64,000 bases of DNA, from assembly GCF_003201285.1 (NCBI RefSeq), contig NZ_QICS01000003.1:388651-452650 (forward strand). Reading direction: 5' to 3'. Position numbers and translations under genes: made by a program. Every line of letters starts with the position of its first letter. The stretch's first letter is position 1. The notes beneath the pieces were generated by a model. The model ran no database searches and was not told the DNA's origin. It was given only the letters and a program-made list of their open reading frames with translations. Origin of the DNA: Lachnotalea glycerini (lineage in GTDB: Bacteria > Bacillota > Clostridia > Lachnospirales > Lachnospiraceae). Below, one piece after another: positions 25,324 to 34,718 of this stretch.

Positions 25324-26172
25324 ATGTGTGACTGTAGATTTGACATTACTTACAATGATCTAAATCCAACGGTATTATTTGTAAGTAAAGGAAGAATGAC
25401 GAAGAATTCTCGTTATCATAACCATGATTTTACCGAAATTACCTTTATAATGTCTGGCAAAGGACACTATCTTGTGGAGGGGATTACCTACGAGGTACAG
25501 GCCGGTGATTTGCTTATTTGTAACGCAGGAATCAATCATAATAATATTGTAATAAATGATAGGGAACCTACCTTTGAATTTTTTGCAGGTTTTACGGATT
25601 TTCATTTTAAAAATATGCCAGCTAATACGGTTTCTCTAAAAAATGGTGATTGTATCATGCACACCGACAGCAAGCTTCGTCAGGAACTGCTCAAATACTG
25701 CTACGCCATGCTTGCTGAAAATGAGACAAATCAGGTTGGTAAGTATTTTATGATTAAAGCATATCTGATTCAATTTCTATTGCTCATCATACGGCAGAAT
25801 ACAGAGCCTGCACCCAAGCAAGAGGGTTATCATTTTGACAGCCATTATAAAAGTGACGTTGTACATCAGATTATCAGCTATCTGGATGCTCATTATAATG
25901 AAAAAATATCACTGGATGCGATTGCTCAGAATATGTACTTAAGTTCTGTTTACATATCCAAAATATTCAAGGATGAAACGGGTGAATCTCCGATTAATTA
26001 TTTAATCAAGATACGGCTTGAAAAGGCAAAGGAAATGCTGCTTGTCACAAACGCTGACAGTATTAAGAAAATAGCCAATCAGGTAGGGTATGAGGATGTA
26101 TATCATTTTAGTAAGCTGTTTAAGAAATATTATGGAATGTCACCGCTTCATTATCGAAAAAGCGTAGAATAA
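25324..26172 (+). CDS. AraC-family regulator with N-terminal cupin
   Basis: Predicted ligand-responsive transcription factor. The N-terminal cupin (about residues 20-110: HNHDFTEITFIMSGKGHYLV) is followed by the double HTH of AraC proteins (about 185-282: LDAIAQNMYLSSVYISKIFK and IKKIANQVGYEDVYHFSKLF). The open frame begins earlier with a TTG, but the ATG at 25324 has ATGGAGGAATTT right before it and is the better start, giving 282 residues. It is divergent from the ABC exporter operon, which suggests it regulates that exporter. The ligand is unknown. Confidence 0.88.
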   Translation: MCDCRFDITYNDLNPTVLFVSKGRMTKNSRYHNHDFTEITFIMSGKGHYLVEGITYEVQAGDLLICNAGINHNNIVINDREPTFEFFAGFTDFHFKNMPANTVSLKNGDCIMHTDSKLRQELLKYCYAMLAENETNQVGKYFMIKAYLIQFLLLIIRQNTEPAPKQEGYHFDSHYKSDVVHQIISYLDAHYNEKISLDAIAQNMYLSSVYISKIFKDETGESPINYLIKIRLEKAKEMLLVTNADSIKKIANQVGYEDVYHFSKLFKKYYGMSPLHYRKSVE

Positions 26173-26503
26173 AGTTTAAGTTTGCTCTCTTTTTGTGCTC
26201 ACAAAGCCCCAGAATCAGCTACTCCCTGTGATAGATAAAGAGAGTGCTAGTTAACCACACTATTGTGTTGAAATTTTCAGTAACTTAAAAACATTGCCTT
26301 GAATATTGGTTTAATCACAAGTATAATAATAAACGTGACTCCGTATGAAATTGCAAGTTACTCAGCCAGACATTCTTTTATGTAAAATTCAATAATGTTT
26401 TGAGCAGCTTATCACTTTAAAAATAAAAACGTAAACTCCGGGAACACTTGATATATCAAGAAAACTCCCCTTTTACTAACATCGGACTGGAAGGAGATTT
26501 TTC
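26173..26503. other. Intergenic region with the promoter and long leader of the 88-residue protein gene
   Basis: No ORF is convincing. A good promoter lies at 26299-26327, giving a leader of about 170 bases with the palindrome CTTGATATATCAAG (26447-26460), bracketed by GGGA and TCCC. Another imperfect stem joins CTCTCTTT and AAAGAGAG about 50 bases apart just after the AraC gene; it lacks a T tract. Confidence 0.5.
26299..26327 (+). promoter_or_regulatory. Promoter of the 88-residue hypothetical gene
   Basis: TTGAAT (26299-26304), 17-base spacer, TATAAT (26322-26327). Confidence 0.6.
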
Positions 26504-26770
26504 ATGTTTCGCTTATGGGCTAAAATATACACAAATAACCATTTAATAAAAGATATTACCATTGAGGATCCTACTAAGGATACTCGTACTCATAAAATAT
26601 TTAATGCACTGGAACAAGTTTGTTATGGCTTCGACTTAAGCAAACCAATATGGCTTAACTCTACGATTGATGAATTTAAACGACATAGTAAGACTCGATT
26701 TAACCAAGATGCCTTTGTGGATAGAATAGACTTCGATTATCTTGAAATACAAATTATTGAGGAGGATTAA
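26504..26770 (+). CDS. Hypothetical protein, 88 residues
   Basis: Small protein without a motif I recognise. It is soluble, mixed alpha/beta in appearance and acidic at the end (YLEIQIIEED). The AAGGAGA just before the ATG, the good promoter upstream and codon use like its neighbours support it as a real gene. It begins MFRLWAKIYTNNHLIKDITI, which looks like a beta-strand-rich start. It is followed by the diguanylate cyclase gene after 190 bases; a functional link is not shown. Confidence 0.7.
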   Translation: MFRLWAKIYTNNHLIKDITIEDPTKDTRTHKIFNALEQVCYGFDLSKPIWLNSTIDEFKRHSKTRFNQDAFVDRIDFDYLEIQIIEED

Positions 26771-26960
26771 TTTCACTATTAATAACTTGTATTAAAAGTA
26801 AAGTAATATAAAACTTATTTTTCTGCATTTACTTTCAAAGTTGATATCATTTAATCCAACACTATACTTACTTAAATAAAACGTATATAATAATTAATAT
26901 AACGTTAATCTTGGTTTATTATCCTAATTTGGGGATTCTTATTTAGAGAGGTGAATTTAA

Positions 26961-28730
26961 ATGCAAAACATAAATTTTCATTCGATTTCAAATTCTAGAA
27001 TTCCTATTGCTATTACTGATTTAAAACTAACACTTCAATTTGGCAATCAATCTTTTTATACTCTAATTGGAAATGATTTATTTTATTCTATTTATAAAGT
27101 TGTACTTCCAAATGATAGGAACAGATTATCTGAATGCATTGAAGACATCGCTCAAGTCAAAAATATTATTGATGTTTTTTCTATCCTGTATCGCGATAAT
27201 GAATATCATCATATGCTTCTTAATTTTACATATATGAATCAAAACCGGTTAATTAAAATTGAATTTCAATATTTATCAGATATTATAGAAGAACATTTTA
27301 AGTTAGAATATGAAATTAAGAAATATCGCACCTTATTTACTTTAGATGGTGATAATATTTTTGAATACAACCCCGAGACGAACTATTTTCAATTTTATTG
27401 GATTAATGATTCTCAAAATATTATTAGATACAACGGAGATTTTGCAGACTGGAAACAAAAAACTATAAACAGCAACCTTATCTCTAAAGTAGATTTGGAT
27501 GATTTTATGGAGTTTTGCGTTTCAATAGAAAATTGCAAAGATAGTTTTGAATATCAAATCGCCACCAGTATTTTAACAGATGGTGAAATATTTGAATCTA
27601 CCAAAATAAAGGGACTTACGATTAAAAACGAACAAGATAAAAAGATTGTAATAGGCGTATGGGTTTTATATAATACCATCTATCAAAATAAAGAAAACCG
27701 ATTTGCCGATCATTTATATAAGGATGAGTTAACCGGACTTTTAAATAAGTATGAAATTACAAAATATGCACAAAACAGTCTTAAAAACAAGCCTAATTAC
27801 ACCGTCTACTTACTCATACTTGATTTAGATAATTTCAAGCAATGTAATGATACTTTTGGACATTTGTTTGGAGATGATATTTTAAAAGCAGTGTCCACAA
27901 TTATTAAAAATACGATACAAAAGCATGGAGTGGTGGGGCGCATTGGGGGAGATGAGTTTCTCATTTTTCTGGAAAATGTGGAGACAGAAAAGCTTCTTCG
28001 TAATATGTTGCGTTCTATTCGTGCTAATATTCAATGGCTCTATCGAGAAAAGCTTTCTACCTTTCAGCTTGGCTGCTCTATGGGTGTATCCTGTTATCCA
28101 AAAGATGCAAAAGATTATGAGCAGTTGTTTAAACTGGCAGATTATTCTCTTTATATAGCTAAAAATAAGGGGAAATCACGCTACATCATATATGATTACA
28201 ATTTACACGGCCCGGTTACCTGTAATGAAAATGATAACTCTATACTAACCCAAAAAATTCATACTACTAATTCTACATTATTAGATATTAAGAAAAAAAT
28301 AGCTCAGTTATATTGCAGAGGAAATTTGGCAATGGATGATGTGTTACAAGCCTTAAAAGGTTTTTGTAATTTGCAAAATATTACTATATATATACCAAAA
28401 GCCACCAACCATGTAACTGATATGAATGACAATATAATCTTACCATTGCCTATACTATTCCAAGCAGAGTATTTAGAACAGTTTTCAGAGATTGAAGCTT
28501 ATCTGGTCACCAATATCAAGAATATAGAATTCTCCTTTCACCGCATTTATAATTATTTTTCCCAAAGCACATCTTCCTCCTATTATCAATGCTTATTAAG
28601 AGATTCAAACAATGTTTTAATGGGTATTATCAGTTATGAGCGCTCTAGCGTTCACGATATCTGGACAAATGATACCAAACAGCTTTTAGCTTTGGTAAGC
28701 TCTATTATTAGTTGTATTGTCGTTTTATAA
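26961..28730 (+). CDS. Diguanylate cyclase (GGDEF) with N- and C-terminal sensory regions
   Basis: Synthesises cyclic di-GMP. The GGDEF domain is about residues 253-410: DELTGLLNKYE, LDLDNFKQCNDTFGHLFGDD and RIGGDEFLIF, all key residues intact. There is no RxxD inhibitory I-site before GGDEF, so product feedback is probably absent. The first 250 residues look like one or two PAS-like folds (FRIxx/Y-rich; no membrane segments), so the enzyme is cytoplasmic. A further 170 residues follow GGDEF, possibly a GAF-like module. AGAGAGGTGA precedes the ATG. c-di-GMP could feed into the pilus or flagellum loci downstream, but that is inference. Confidence 0.9.
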   Translation: MQNINFHSISNSRIPIAITDLKLTLQFGNQSFYTLIGNDLFYSIYKVVLPNDRNRLSECIEDIAQVKNIIDVFSILYRDNEYHHMLLNFTYMNQNRLIKIEFQYLSDIIEEHFKLEYEIKKYRTLFTLDGDNIFEYNPETNYFQFYWINDSQNIIRYNGDFADWKQKTINSNLISKVDLDDFMEFCVSIENCKDSFEYQIATSILTDGEIFESTKIKGLTIKNEQDKKIVIGVWVLYNTIYQNKENRFADHLYKDELTGLLNKYEITKYAQNSLKNKPNYTVYLLILDLDNFKQCNDTFGHLFGDDILKAVSTIIKNTIQKHGVVGRIGGDEFLIFLENVETEKLLRNMLRSIRANIQWLYREKLSTFQLGCSMGVSCYPKDAKDYEQLFKLADYSLYIAKNKGKSRYIIYDYNLHGPVTCNENDNSILTQKIHTTNSTLLDIKKKIAQLYCRGNLAMDDVLQALKGFCNLQNITIYIPKATNHVTDMNDNIILPLPILFQAEYLEQFSEIEAYLVTNIKNIEFSFHRIYNYFSQSTSSSYYQCLLRDSNNVLMGIISYERSSVHDIWTNDTKQLLALVSSIISCIVVL

Positions 28731-28773
28731 ATGTTGTTATTAAAATTTTTATTCATAAATAAATTACTAATGC

Positions 28774-28822
28774 AAAAACCTTTTAATTGATTAGAATCAC
28801 AATACTCAATTAAAAGGTTTTT
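28774..28822. terminator. Bidirectional terminator between the cyclase gene and pgi
   Basis: Perfect 17-bp inverted repeat AAAAACCTTTTAATTGA (28774-28790) with its complement at 28806-28822. T tracts flank it on both strands, so it can serve both convergent genes. Confidence 0.9.
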
Positions 28823-28836
28823 AAATTTAAATTATT

Positions 28837-30186
28837 TTATAATCTCTTTAATAGTTCTTCTCTTTCTTTTTCATAGCCTGGTTTGCCAAGTAAGGCAAAC
28901 ATATTTTTCTTATAGCTTTCTACTCCCGGTTGATCGAATGGATTCACTCCTAGCAGATAACCACTGACACCACAAGCAAATTCAAAGAAATAGAATAATT
29001 CACCTAAATAGAACTCATTTTGCTCTGGAATATTGACTAATAGGTTTGGAACAGAACCGTCAGTATGTGCTAATATTGTTCCATTCATAGCACTCTTGTT
29101 TACAAAATCAACACTCTTTCCTGCCAGATAATTAAGTCCATCTAAGTCAACCGGTTCTTTTTCTAATATAATCTCATATTTAGATACTTCAACATTAAGA
29201 ACCGTTTCAAACATAATTCTTGAACCATCCTGAATAAACTGTCCCATTGAATGTAAATCAGTAGTCAAATCAACTGCTGCTGGAAGGATGCCCTTTTGAT
29301 CCTTTCCTTCACTTTCACCAAATAACTGCTTCCACCATTCTGATACAAAATGTAAGCTAGGTTCATAATTGGCTACAAATTCTACCTGTTTACCTTTTCT
29401 TAATAAAATATTTCGTATGGCTGCATACTGCAATGAGTCGTTTTCTTCAAATTTATTTTCTAATGCTCTTGCTCTTGCACTTGCTGCTCCTTCCATAAGC
29501 TTTGTAATATTCGCTCCACTTACGGCAATTGGAAGCAGACCAACTGCTGTTAATACCGAAAATCTTCCGCCTACATCATCAGGTACCACAAAGGTCTGGT
29601 AACCTTCTTCTGTCGCAAGCATTTTTAAAGCTCCCTTCGCTTTATCAGTCGTTGCGTAAATTCTTTGTGCAGCTTCTTTTTTTCCATATTTTTCTTCAAG
29701 AAGCTTTTTAAATACACGAAAAGCAATAGCGGGCTCAGTCGTAGTCCCTGATTTTGAAATAATATTAACAGAGAAATCTTTTCCTTCCAATACATCCATT
29801 AAGTGCTTAATATAAGCGCTGCTAATGTTGTTTCCAACATAGTATATCTCAGGAGTTTTTCTTGTTTCTTTGGATATGGAATTATAGAAGCTGTGTCTTA
29901 AAAATTCAATTGCTGCTCTGGCTCCTAAATAAGAACCTCCAATACCGATTACTAAAAGAACATCAGAGTCATTTTGTATCTTTCCTGCTGCCTTTTGAAT
30001 CTTTGCAAATTCTGCTTTATCATAATCAACCGGTAAATCAATCCACCCAAGAAAATCATTTCCGGCACCCTTTCTTGATAATAATAGCTCCTTTGCTGCC
30101 TCCATTAGACCGCTCATCATATTAACCTCAGCATCATTTATAAATGTTGAAGCCTTTGAATAGTCAAATGTAACTTTATTTGCCAT
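28837..30186 (-). CDS. pgi: Glucose-6-phosphate isomerase
   Basis: Interconverts glucose-6-phosphate and fructose-6-phosphate in glycolysis. Family motifs are clear: [52 protein letters not shown] and [19 protein letters not shown]. At 449 residues it is the shorter form found in Firmicutes. AAAGGAG precedes the ATG. It is monocistronic with a strong bidirectional terminator. Confidence 0.97.
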   Translation of the reverse strand: MANKVTFDYSKASTFINDAEVNMMSGLMEAAKELLLSRKGAGNDFLGWIDLPVDYDKAEFAKIQKAAGKIQNDSDVLLVIGIGGSYLGARAAIEFLRHSFYNSISKETRKTPEIYYVGNNISSAYIKHLMDVLEGKDFSVNIISKSGTTTEPAIAFRVFKKLLEEKYGKKEAAQRIYATTDKAKGALKMLATEEGYQTFVVPDDVGGRFSVLTAVGLLPIAVSGANITKLMEGAASARARALENKFEENDSLQYAAIRNILLRKGKQVEFVANYEPSLHFVSEWWKQLFGESEGKDQKGILPAAVDLTTDLHSMGQFIQDGSRIMFETVLNVEVSKYEIILEKEPVDLDGLNYLAGKSVDFVNKSAMNGTILAHTDGSVPNLLVNIPEQNEFYLGELFYFFEFACGVSGYLLGVNPFDQPGVESYKKNMFALLGKPGYEKEREELLKRL

Positions 30187-30320
30187 TTGTAAACACTCCT
30201 TTATTAAAATTGCAGTTTATACGCACTTGTCAAATTATCATGTCTTAATTCAATTTACCAACTGCTTCGTATAACGTTACGATACATCAATTTTTATTTT
30301 AGCAAAGTAGTTTCATTTAA

Positions 30321-31046
30321 TCAAGATAAAAATTGGCTAATTACATCCTCTATAATGGCCTCTGCATTTTTATCAGAAGCCTTTTTTTCTTCTTCTTTAC
30401 TTTCTTTTTCTTTTTTTCTGTAATGCAAAATTGCCTCTTGGTTTCTTTGTTCCCCTTTTAGTTCTTGTATGACAGGCATCTCGTTCATCTCTTCTTCTAT
30501 TTCGTTACTAACTGCTGCAATTTTTTTAACATCTTGCATCAGACGAATTTGCAACGAGTTTTCAAAAAAATCAATCAAGTTTATGTACAATACTTTTTTT
30601 TTATAGGGAGCATCTAAAATAATCTCTGTCAACTTTAGAATCACTGCAGAGCCAACTCCATATATTTCATAAAGAGATCCCACTTTTACACTATAATTTT
30701 GTAAGTAGCAGATACAACCGCACCCAATACCTGCCACTGCACATATCCATGTAATAATAATTGGAATACGTTCTAAATGATTTATATTTATTCCACATAT
30801 TTTATACTTGTGTATATATTTATCCACAAAAGCTTTCACGTTATTTACACCAAGATTTAATCTATAACAATTTTCAAACTTAAGTTTCATCTGCTTAATT
30901 AATTTATTTTTTGCAGTTGGTATATTTTCTGATTCCTCTACAAGATTAATTAAAATAAATGTTTGAACCACTTTTACAGCAACTCCAAACACAGTTGCAG
31001 CAATAATAAACGTTTTTACTATTTCCCCTTTTAACAGTTCTTCCAA
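30321..31046 (-). CDS. Conserved hypothetical membrane protein
   Basis: Unrecognised protein with an N-terminal hydrophobic segment (FIIAATVFGVAVKVVQTFIL), a middle hydrophobic pair (IPIIITWICAVAGIGCGCI and VGSAVILKLTEIIL), and a long Lys/Glu-rich C-terminal tail (KKEKESKEEEKKASDKNAEA). The topology suggests a membrane scaffold with a charged cytoplasmic tail. The start is set at TTG 31046, which has AAAGGGGA at the right distance; the frame extends nine codons further to another TTG with no such site. It has no obvious operon partner. Confidence 0.65.
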   Translation of the reverse strand: MEELLKGEIVKTFIIAATVFGVAVKVVQTFILINLVEESENIPTAKNKLIKQMKLKFENCYRLNLGVNNVKAFVDKYIHKYKICGININHLERIPIIITWICAVAGIGCGCICYLQNYSVKVGSLYEIYGVGSAVILKLTEIILDAPYKKKVLYINLIDFFENSLQIRLMQDVKKIAAVSNEIEEEMNEMPVIQELKGEQRNQEAILHYRKKEKESKEEEKKASDKNAEAIIEDVISQFLS

Positions 31047-31173
31047 AATAAATATCCCCTTTCTTCTCTTCAATACTTATAAGAATTATAGCTTATAATT
31101 TATTGAAAAAAAAGATAGGGGACAGATAAATCGTTTTACAAATTCTCAGTATTTATCATGCTTTACGACATTT

Positions 31174-31872
31174 TTACAGCTCTTTAAGCATATTCTCTAC
31201 TAATATTACAGAATGCTCAATTGCCTTTTTCTCAAAAGTAGGATAATCGACATTTGCACTGTCATCCGCCTTATCCGAAATAGCCCTAAGAACTACAAAC
31301 GGAATCTGATTTAAATATGCTACCTGTGCTATACTCGCACCTTCCATTTCAGTACAGTATCCATGAAATGTAGTTTCTATCCTCTCCTTTACTGTCCTGT
31401 CTGAGATAAACTGATCCCCGGTAACCACTCGTCCTACATGTGCGCTAATCTCAGGAATTTCTCTTTCACATATCTTTTTAGCCATTGTGATTAAAGCCTC
31501 ATCTGCTTTGAATACAGAGGTTTCCATTCTCGGAATCACTCCTAGCTCGTAGCCAAATCCAGTCGCATCCACATCATGCTGCATTGCGTCATTTGAAATT
31601 ACAATATCACCAATGTTAATTTTATTATGTAAAGAACCAGCTATTCCCGTATTAATTACACGGTCTATTTTGAAATCATCTACTAATATTTGCGTACAAA
31701 CCGCTGCATTCACTTTGCTGATACCGCTTCTTACAATTACAACCTCTTTTTCATTTAAAGTCCCTTTATAAAACTCCATCGATGCTTTTTTGATAATTGT
31801 TTCTACCTGCATTTTACTTTTAAGAATATTTACCTCTTCTTCCATTGCTCCAATAATACCTGTAATACTCAT
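31174..31872 (-). CDS. mtnN: 5'-methylthioadenosine/S-adenosylhomocysteine nucleosidase
   Basis: Cleaves MTA and SAH to adenine and the thioribose or ribosylhomocysteine, in SAM recycling. GAMEEEV near the N-terminus carries the first catalytic Glu, MEGASIAQVA the substrate-binding residues, and RAISDKADDSANVDY the catalytic Asp. The phosphorylase-like core INTGIAGSL is present. The ATG at 31872 is chosen because AAGGAG lies just upstream; 15 additional codons are open before it. At 232 residues it is typical. Confidence 0.95.
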   Translation of the reverse strand: MSITGIIGAMEEEVNILKSKMQVETIIKKASMEFYKGTLNEKEVVIVRSGISKVNAAVCTQILVDDFKIDRVINTGIAGSLHNKINIGDIVISNDAMQHDVDATGFGYELGVIPRMETSVFKADEALITMAKKICEREIPEISAHVGRVVTGDQFISDRTVKERIETTFHGYCTEMEGASIAQVAYLNQIPFVVLRAISDKADDSANVDYPTFEKKAIEHSVILVENMLKEL

Positions 31873-32018
31873 ACTGTTCTCCTTCATCTGTATCTTTTCT
31901 ATCTTATTTTTATTCATTTATGTTTATAGTTATTATAACAAAATTTTTGTTAATAACCTAGTATATTTAATATATTTTTGTTATACTTTAAATTAATGTT
32001 ATCTAAGGAGGTCTTTTA

Positions 32019-32258
32019 ATGATTTATAAAACTAAAGGAGTCTGCTCACAAGCGATAAATTTTGAAATAGAAGATTCTAAAATAAAGTCTGTTGAATTTA
32101 TTGGCGGATGTTCCGGCAATACACAGGGTGTTGCTCGTTTGGTAGAAGGTATGAATGTTGATGAAGCTATCAAGCGACTAGAGGGAATCAAATGCGGTTC
32201 TCGTTCTACTTCTTGTCCTGACCAGCTAGCCATAGCTCTTCGCCAGGCAACAAAATAA
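32019..32258 (+). CDS. TSCPD domain protein (TIGR03905-like)
   Basis: Small 79-residue protein with the TSCPD signature near the C-terminus (SRSTSCPDQLAIAL) and conserved cysteines (VCSQAINF; GGCSGNTQG; IKCGSRS). TSCPD domains also occur at the C-terminus of some ribonucleotide reductases, where they may bind metal. AAGGAGG precedes the ATG. It lies 18 bases before murG, so the two are probably cotranscribed. Function unknown. Confidence 0.9.
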   Translation: MIYKTKGVCSQAINFEIEDSKIKSVEFIGGCSGNTQGVARLVEGMNVDEAIKRLEGIKCGSRSTSCPDQLAIALRQATK

Positions 32259-32276
32259 CTTGGAGGCAGCTTGTTT

Positions 32277-33338
32277 ATGAAACAAATTATACTAACTGGC
32301 GGAGGTACTGCCGGACATGTAACACCTAATATTGCACTTATTCCTAAGCTTAAAGAAGCCGGATATGAAATAAATTACATCGGTTCCTATGATGGTATTG
32401 AAAAGAAACTAATCAGTGACTTTCATGTTCCCTACTTTGGCATATCCTCTGGAAAGCTAAGACGTTATTTTGATATTAAAAATTTTACAGACCCATTTAA
32501 GGTATTAAAGGGATGTAGTGAAGCTATAAGATTAATGAATAAACTCAAGCCTGATATAGTTTTTTCTAAAGGAGGCTTTGTTTCTGTTCCGGTTGTTTAT
32601 GCTGCTCAGCGCCGTAAAATACCTGTTATTATACATGAGTCTGACATGACACCAGGTCTGGCAAATAAACTATCATTACCTTTTGCCAATAAAGTATGCT
32701 GTAATTTCCCAGAAACGATACCTTATTTACCATCAGGAAAAGCTGTATTGACAGGTTCTCCTATTCGCCAAGAGCTGCTTTTAGGCAATCGGTTATCCGG
32801 TTTAAAGTTCTGTAATTTTACTGCTAACAAGCCTGTTATCATGGTAATTGGCGGAAGTATGGGAGCGGTTGCTGTTAATAATGCCATACGCGATGCATTA
32901 TCAAAACTATTAGAAAACTATCAGATTGTACATTTGTGTGGAAAGGGTAAGCAGGATTCTTCTCTTAATCATATAACTGGATATATTCAGTTTGAATATG
33001 TCAAAGAAGAATTAAAGGATTTGTTTGCAATGACTGATGTTGTTGTATCCAGAGCAGGTGCGAATGCAATTTGTGAATTGTTGGCTTTAAAAAAGCCGAA
33101 TGTATTAATCCCTTTATCAGCAGCGGCCAGCAGAGGTGATCAAATACTCAATGCTAAGTCTTTTCAAAAGCAAGGCTTTAGTGCAGTACTTGAGGAGGAA
33201 AGCTTGGACACTATGCAATTAATCGATACAATTAATGAAGTTTATACGAACAAAGCAACCTATATAAATGCCATGTCAAACAGTAAGCAGGCTGACTCAA
33301 TTGACATTATTATTAACTTAATAAAAAGCTTAACATAA
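32277..33338 (+). CDS. murG: UDP-GlcNAc:lipid I N-acetylglucosaminyltransferase MurG
   Basis: Adds GlcNAc to lipid I at the inner membrane face, the last cytoplasmic step of lipid II synthesis. GT-B fold with GGGTAGHVTPNIAL at the N-terminus, and the donor site (GSMGAVAVNN and RAGANAICELLALKKPNVLI). ATG 32277 has GGAGG 10 bases upstream; the open frame starts two codons earlier at TTG. At 353 residues it fits the family. It lies outside the usual division-cell wall cluster and may be a second copy. Confidence 0.93.
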   Translation: MKQIILTGGGTAGHVTPNIALIPKLKEAGYEINYIGSYDGIEKKLISDFHVPYFGISSGKLRRYFDIKNFTDPFKVLKGCSEAIRLMNKLKPDIVFSKGGFVSVPVVYAAQRRKIPVIIHESDMTPGLANKLSLPFANKVCCNFPETIPYLPSGKAVLTGSPIRQELLLGNRLSGLKFCNFTANKPVIMVIGGSMGAVAVNNAIRDALSKLLENYQIVHLCGKGKQDSSLNHITGYIQFEYVKEELKDLFAMTDVVVSRAGANAICELLALKKPNVLIPLSAAASRGDQILNAKSFQKQGFSAVLEEESLDTMQLIDTINEVYTNKATYINAMSNSKQADSIDIIINLIKSLT

Positions 33339-33383
33339 AATAATGCCATAAGCCAAAAAAAGTCTAAGGCTTATGGTATTATT
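33339..33383. terminator. Terminator between murG and the HIT protein gene
   Basis: 16-bp inverted repeat AATAATGCCATAAGCC (33339-33354) with GGCTTATGGTATTATT (33368-33383). It serves convergent genes. The T tracts are weak on both strands. Confidence 0.75.
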
Positions 33384-33388
33384 AGAGA

Positions 33389-33799
33389 TTATTTTGTTAT
33401 TATTTTAACAATTTTTTCAATTTCTTCCGTTGAAATATTATGTGTCTGCCATCCTAACTGTGCATCATCATCTTGATATCGCGGAATCAGGTGAATGTGA
33501 AAATGAGGAACCGTTTGACCTGCAGCTGTTCCATTATTTTGGACAATGTTAAATCCATCACACTCAAGAGCTTTTGTCATTTTTTCAGCCATCCTTTTTG
33601 CCAAAAGAAATGCTCTTTTTGTTGTTTCTTCATCCAATTCATAGATATTAGCATAATGCGCCTTAGGCAGAATAAGTGCATGACCTTTGCTAGCAGGCCC
33701 TATGTCTAAAATGACTTTAAAACTTTGATCCTCGTAAATAGCCTTTGATGGGATATCACCATTTGATATTTTGCAGAAAATACAATTATTATCCTTCAT
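33389..33799 (-). CDS. HIT family protein (HinT-like)
   Basis: Histidine-triad nucleotide-binding protein, probably a purine nucleoside phosphoramidase. The triad is VPHFHIHLIPR near residue 100. CIFCKISNGDIPS at the start contains two of the zinc-binding cysteines. DIGPASKGHALILPK is typical. 136 residues, normal. Confidence 0.93.
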   Translation of the reverse strand: MKDNNCIFCKISNGDIPSKAIYEDQSFKVILDIGPASKGHALILPKAHYANIYELDEETTKRAFLLAKRMAEKMTKALECDGFNIVQNNGTAAGQTVPHFHIHLIPRYQDDDAQLGWQTHNISTEEIEKIVKIITK

Positions 33800-33895
33800 T
33801 TCACTGTCTCCTTACTTGGTGTGTCACATTTTGTTACATTAATTTGTTTGTATTATTTATAGTTTAATGCTAGACTTAATTGGGGTGATTATTAA

Positions 33896-34639
33896 ATGTT
33901 AAATAACGACGATAGGCAGAAAATGGAGAAATTGATGAAAATAAGTCCCGAATTTAACTGTCTAATTTTAAAAATTATTGAAGAATACAAATTTAATATT
34001 AGTAAATTTTCACATGAACTTAGAAATCCTATTACATTAATCAACAGTTCCTTGCAATTGATTGAATCTCAGCACCCTGAAGTAAAAACTTTTAAGTTTT
34101 GGAATGAGACTATGGCTGACATTCAATATGTTCGATTACTGCTCGATGAACTCTCTACATATAATCAAAGTAACACTTTGAATATAACTGAATTTAACAT
34201 TCGTGAACTGCTTGATTCCATTTGCACAGGCGTATGTAATGATTTTAAGACATCCGCCAAAACATTTTCATGTAATTTTAGTGAATCACTTCCAACCATG
34301 ACTGGTGATCCTGTTAAAATACGACAGGTAATATCAAATCTTCTCAAAAATGCCAAAGATGCGATTAATCCTGAAAATGGATCTATATCAATTACTGCTT
34401 TTTGCAAGGATCAAGAAAATATCCAGATACAAATTTCAGATAATGGGTGCGGAATTCCACCCGAATATCAAAGTAGTGTATTTGAACCTTTTATCACTCA
34501 TAAAGAAAATGGCTCTGGTTTAGGTCTTTCCATTTGTCAAAAAGTAATCGAATCACACCACGGAATTATTACATTTAAATCACAAGTAAATAAAGGAACT
34601 ACCTTTTATATAACCTTACCTATTCATTTACAATGTTAA
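33896..34639 (+). CDS. Orphan cytoplasmic sensor histidine kinase
   Basis: Compact 247-residue histidine kinase. The phosphoacceptor H box is FSHELRNPIT (residues 37-46); the N box NLLKNAKDAI; G1 DNGCGIP; F box VFEPFITH; G2 GSGLGLSICQ. There is no transmembrane segment and almost no sensor domain before the H box. No response regulator is adjacent. The layout recalls sporulation phosphorelay kinases such as KinB's catalytic half; the input is unknown. GGGGTGA precedes the ATG. Confidence 0.88.
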   Translation: MLNNDDRQKMEKLMKISPEFNCLILKIIEEYKFNISKFSHELRNPITLINSSLQLIESQHPEVKTFKFWNETMADIQYVRLLLDELSTYNQSNTLNITEFNIRELLDSICTGVCNDFKTSAKTFSCNFSESLPTMTGDPVKIRQVISNLLKNAKDAINPENGSISITAFCKDQENIQIQISDNGCGIPPEYQSSVFEPFITHKENGSGLGLSICQKVIESHHGIITFKSQVNKGTTFYITLPIHLQC

Positions 34640-34647
34640 AATTGACA

Positions 34648-34667
34648 CCCACGGCTTACGTCGTGGG
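34648..34667. repeat. IS200/IS605-like subterminal hairpin remnant
   Basis: CCCACGGCTTACGTCGTGGG folds into an 8-bp stem (one G-T pair) with a TTAC loop. It closely resembles the end palindromes of IS200/IS605-family elements and is followed by CATTCTAG. No tnpA or tnpB is present nearby, so it would be a solo end or tiny relic. An alternative is an ordinary hairpin after the kinase gene, though it lacks a T tract. Confidence 0.45.
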
Positions 34668-34718
34668 CATTCTAGTCCAATGCTTTCATAACCAGATATC
34701 AGCAGCATGATTATTTAC

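Noticed and set aside
28774-28822. CRISPR-like or recombination repeat
   Set aside because: Single inverted repeat with T tracts between convergent genes: a bidirectional terminator.
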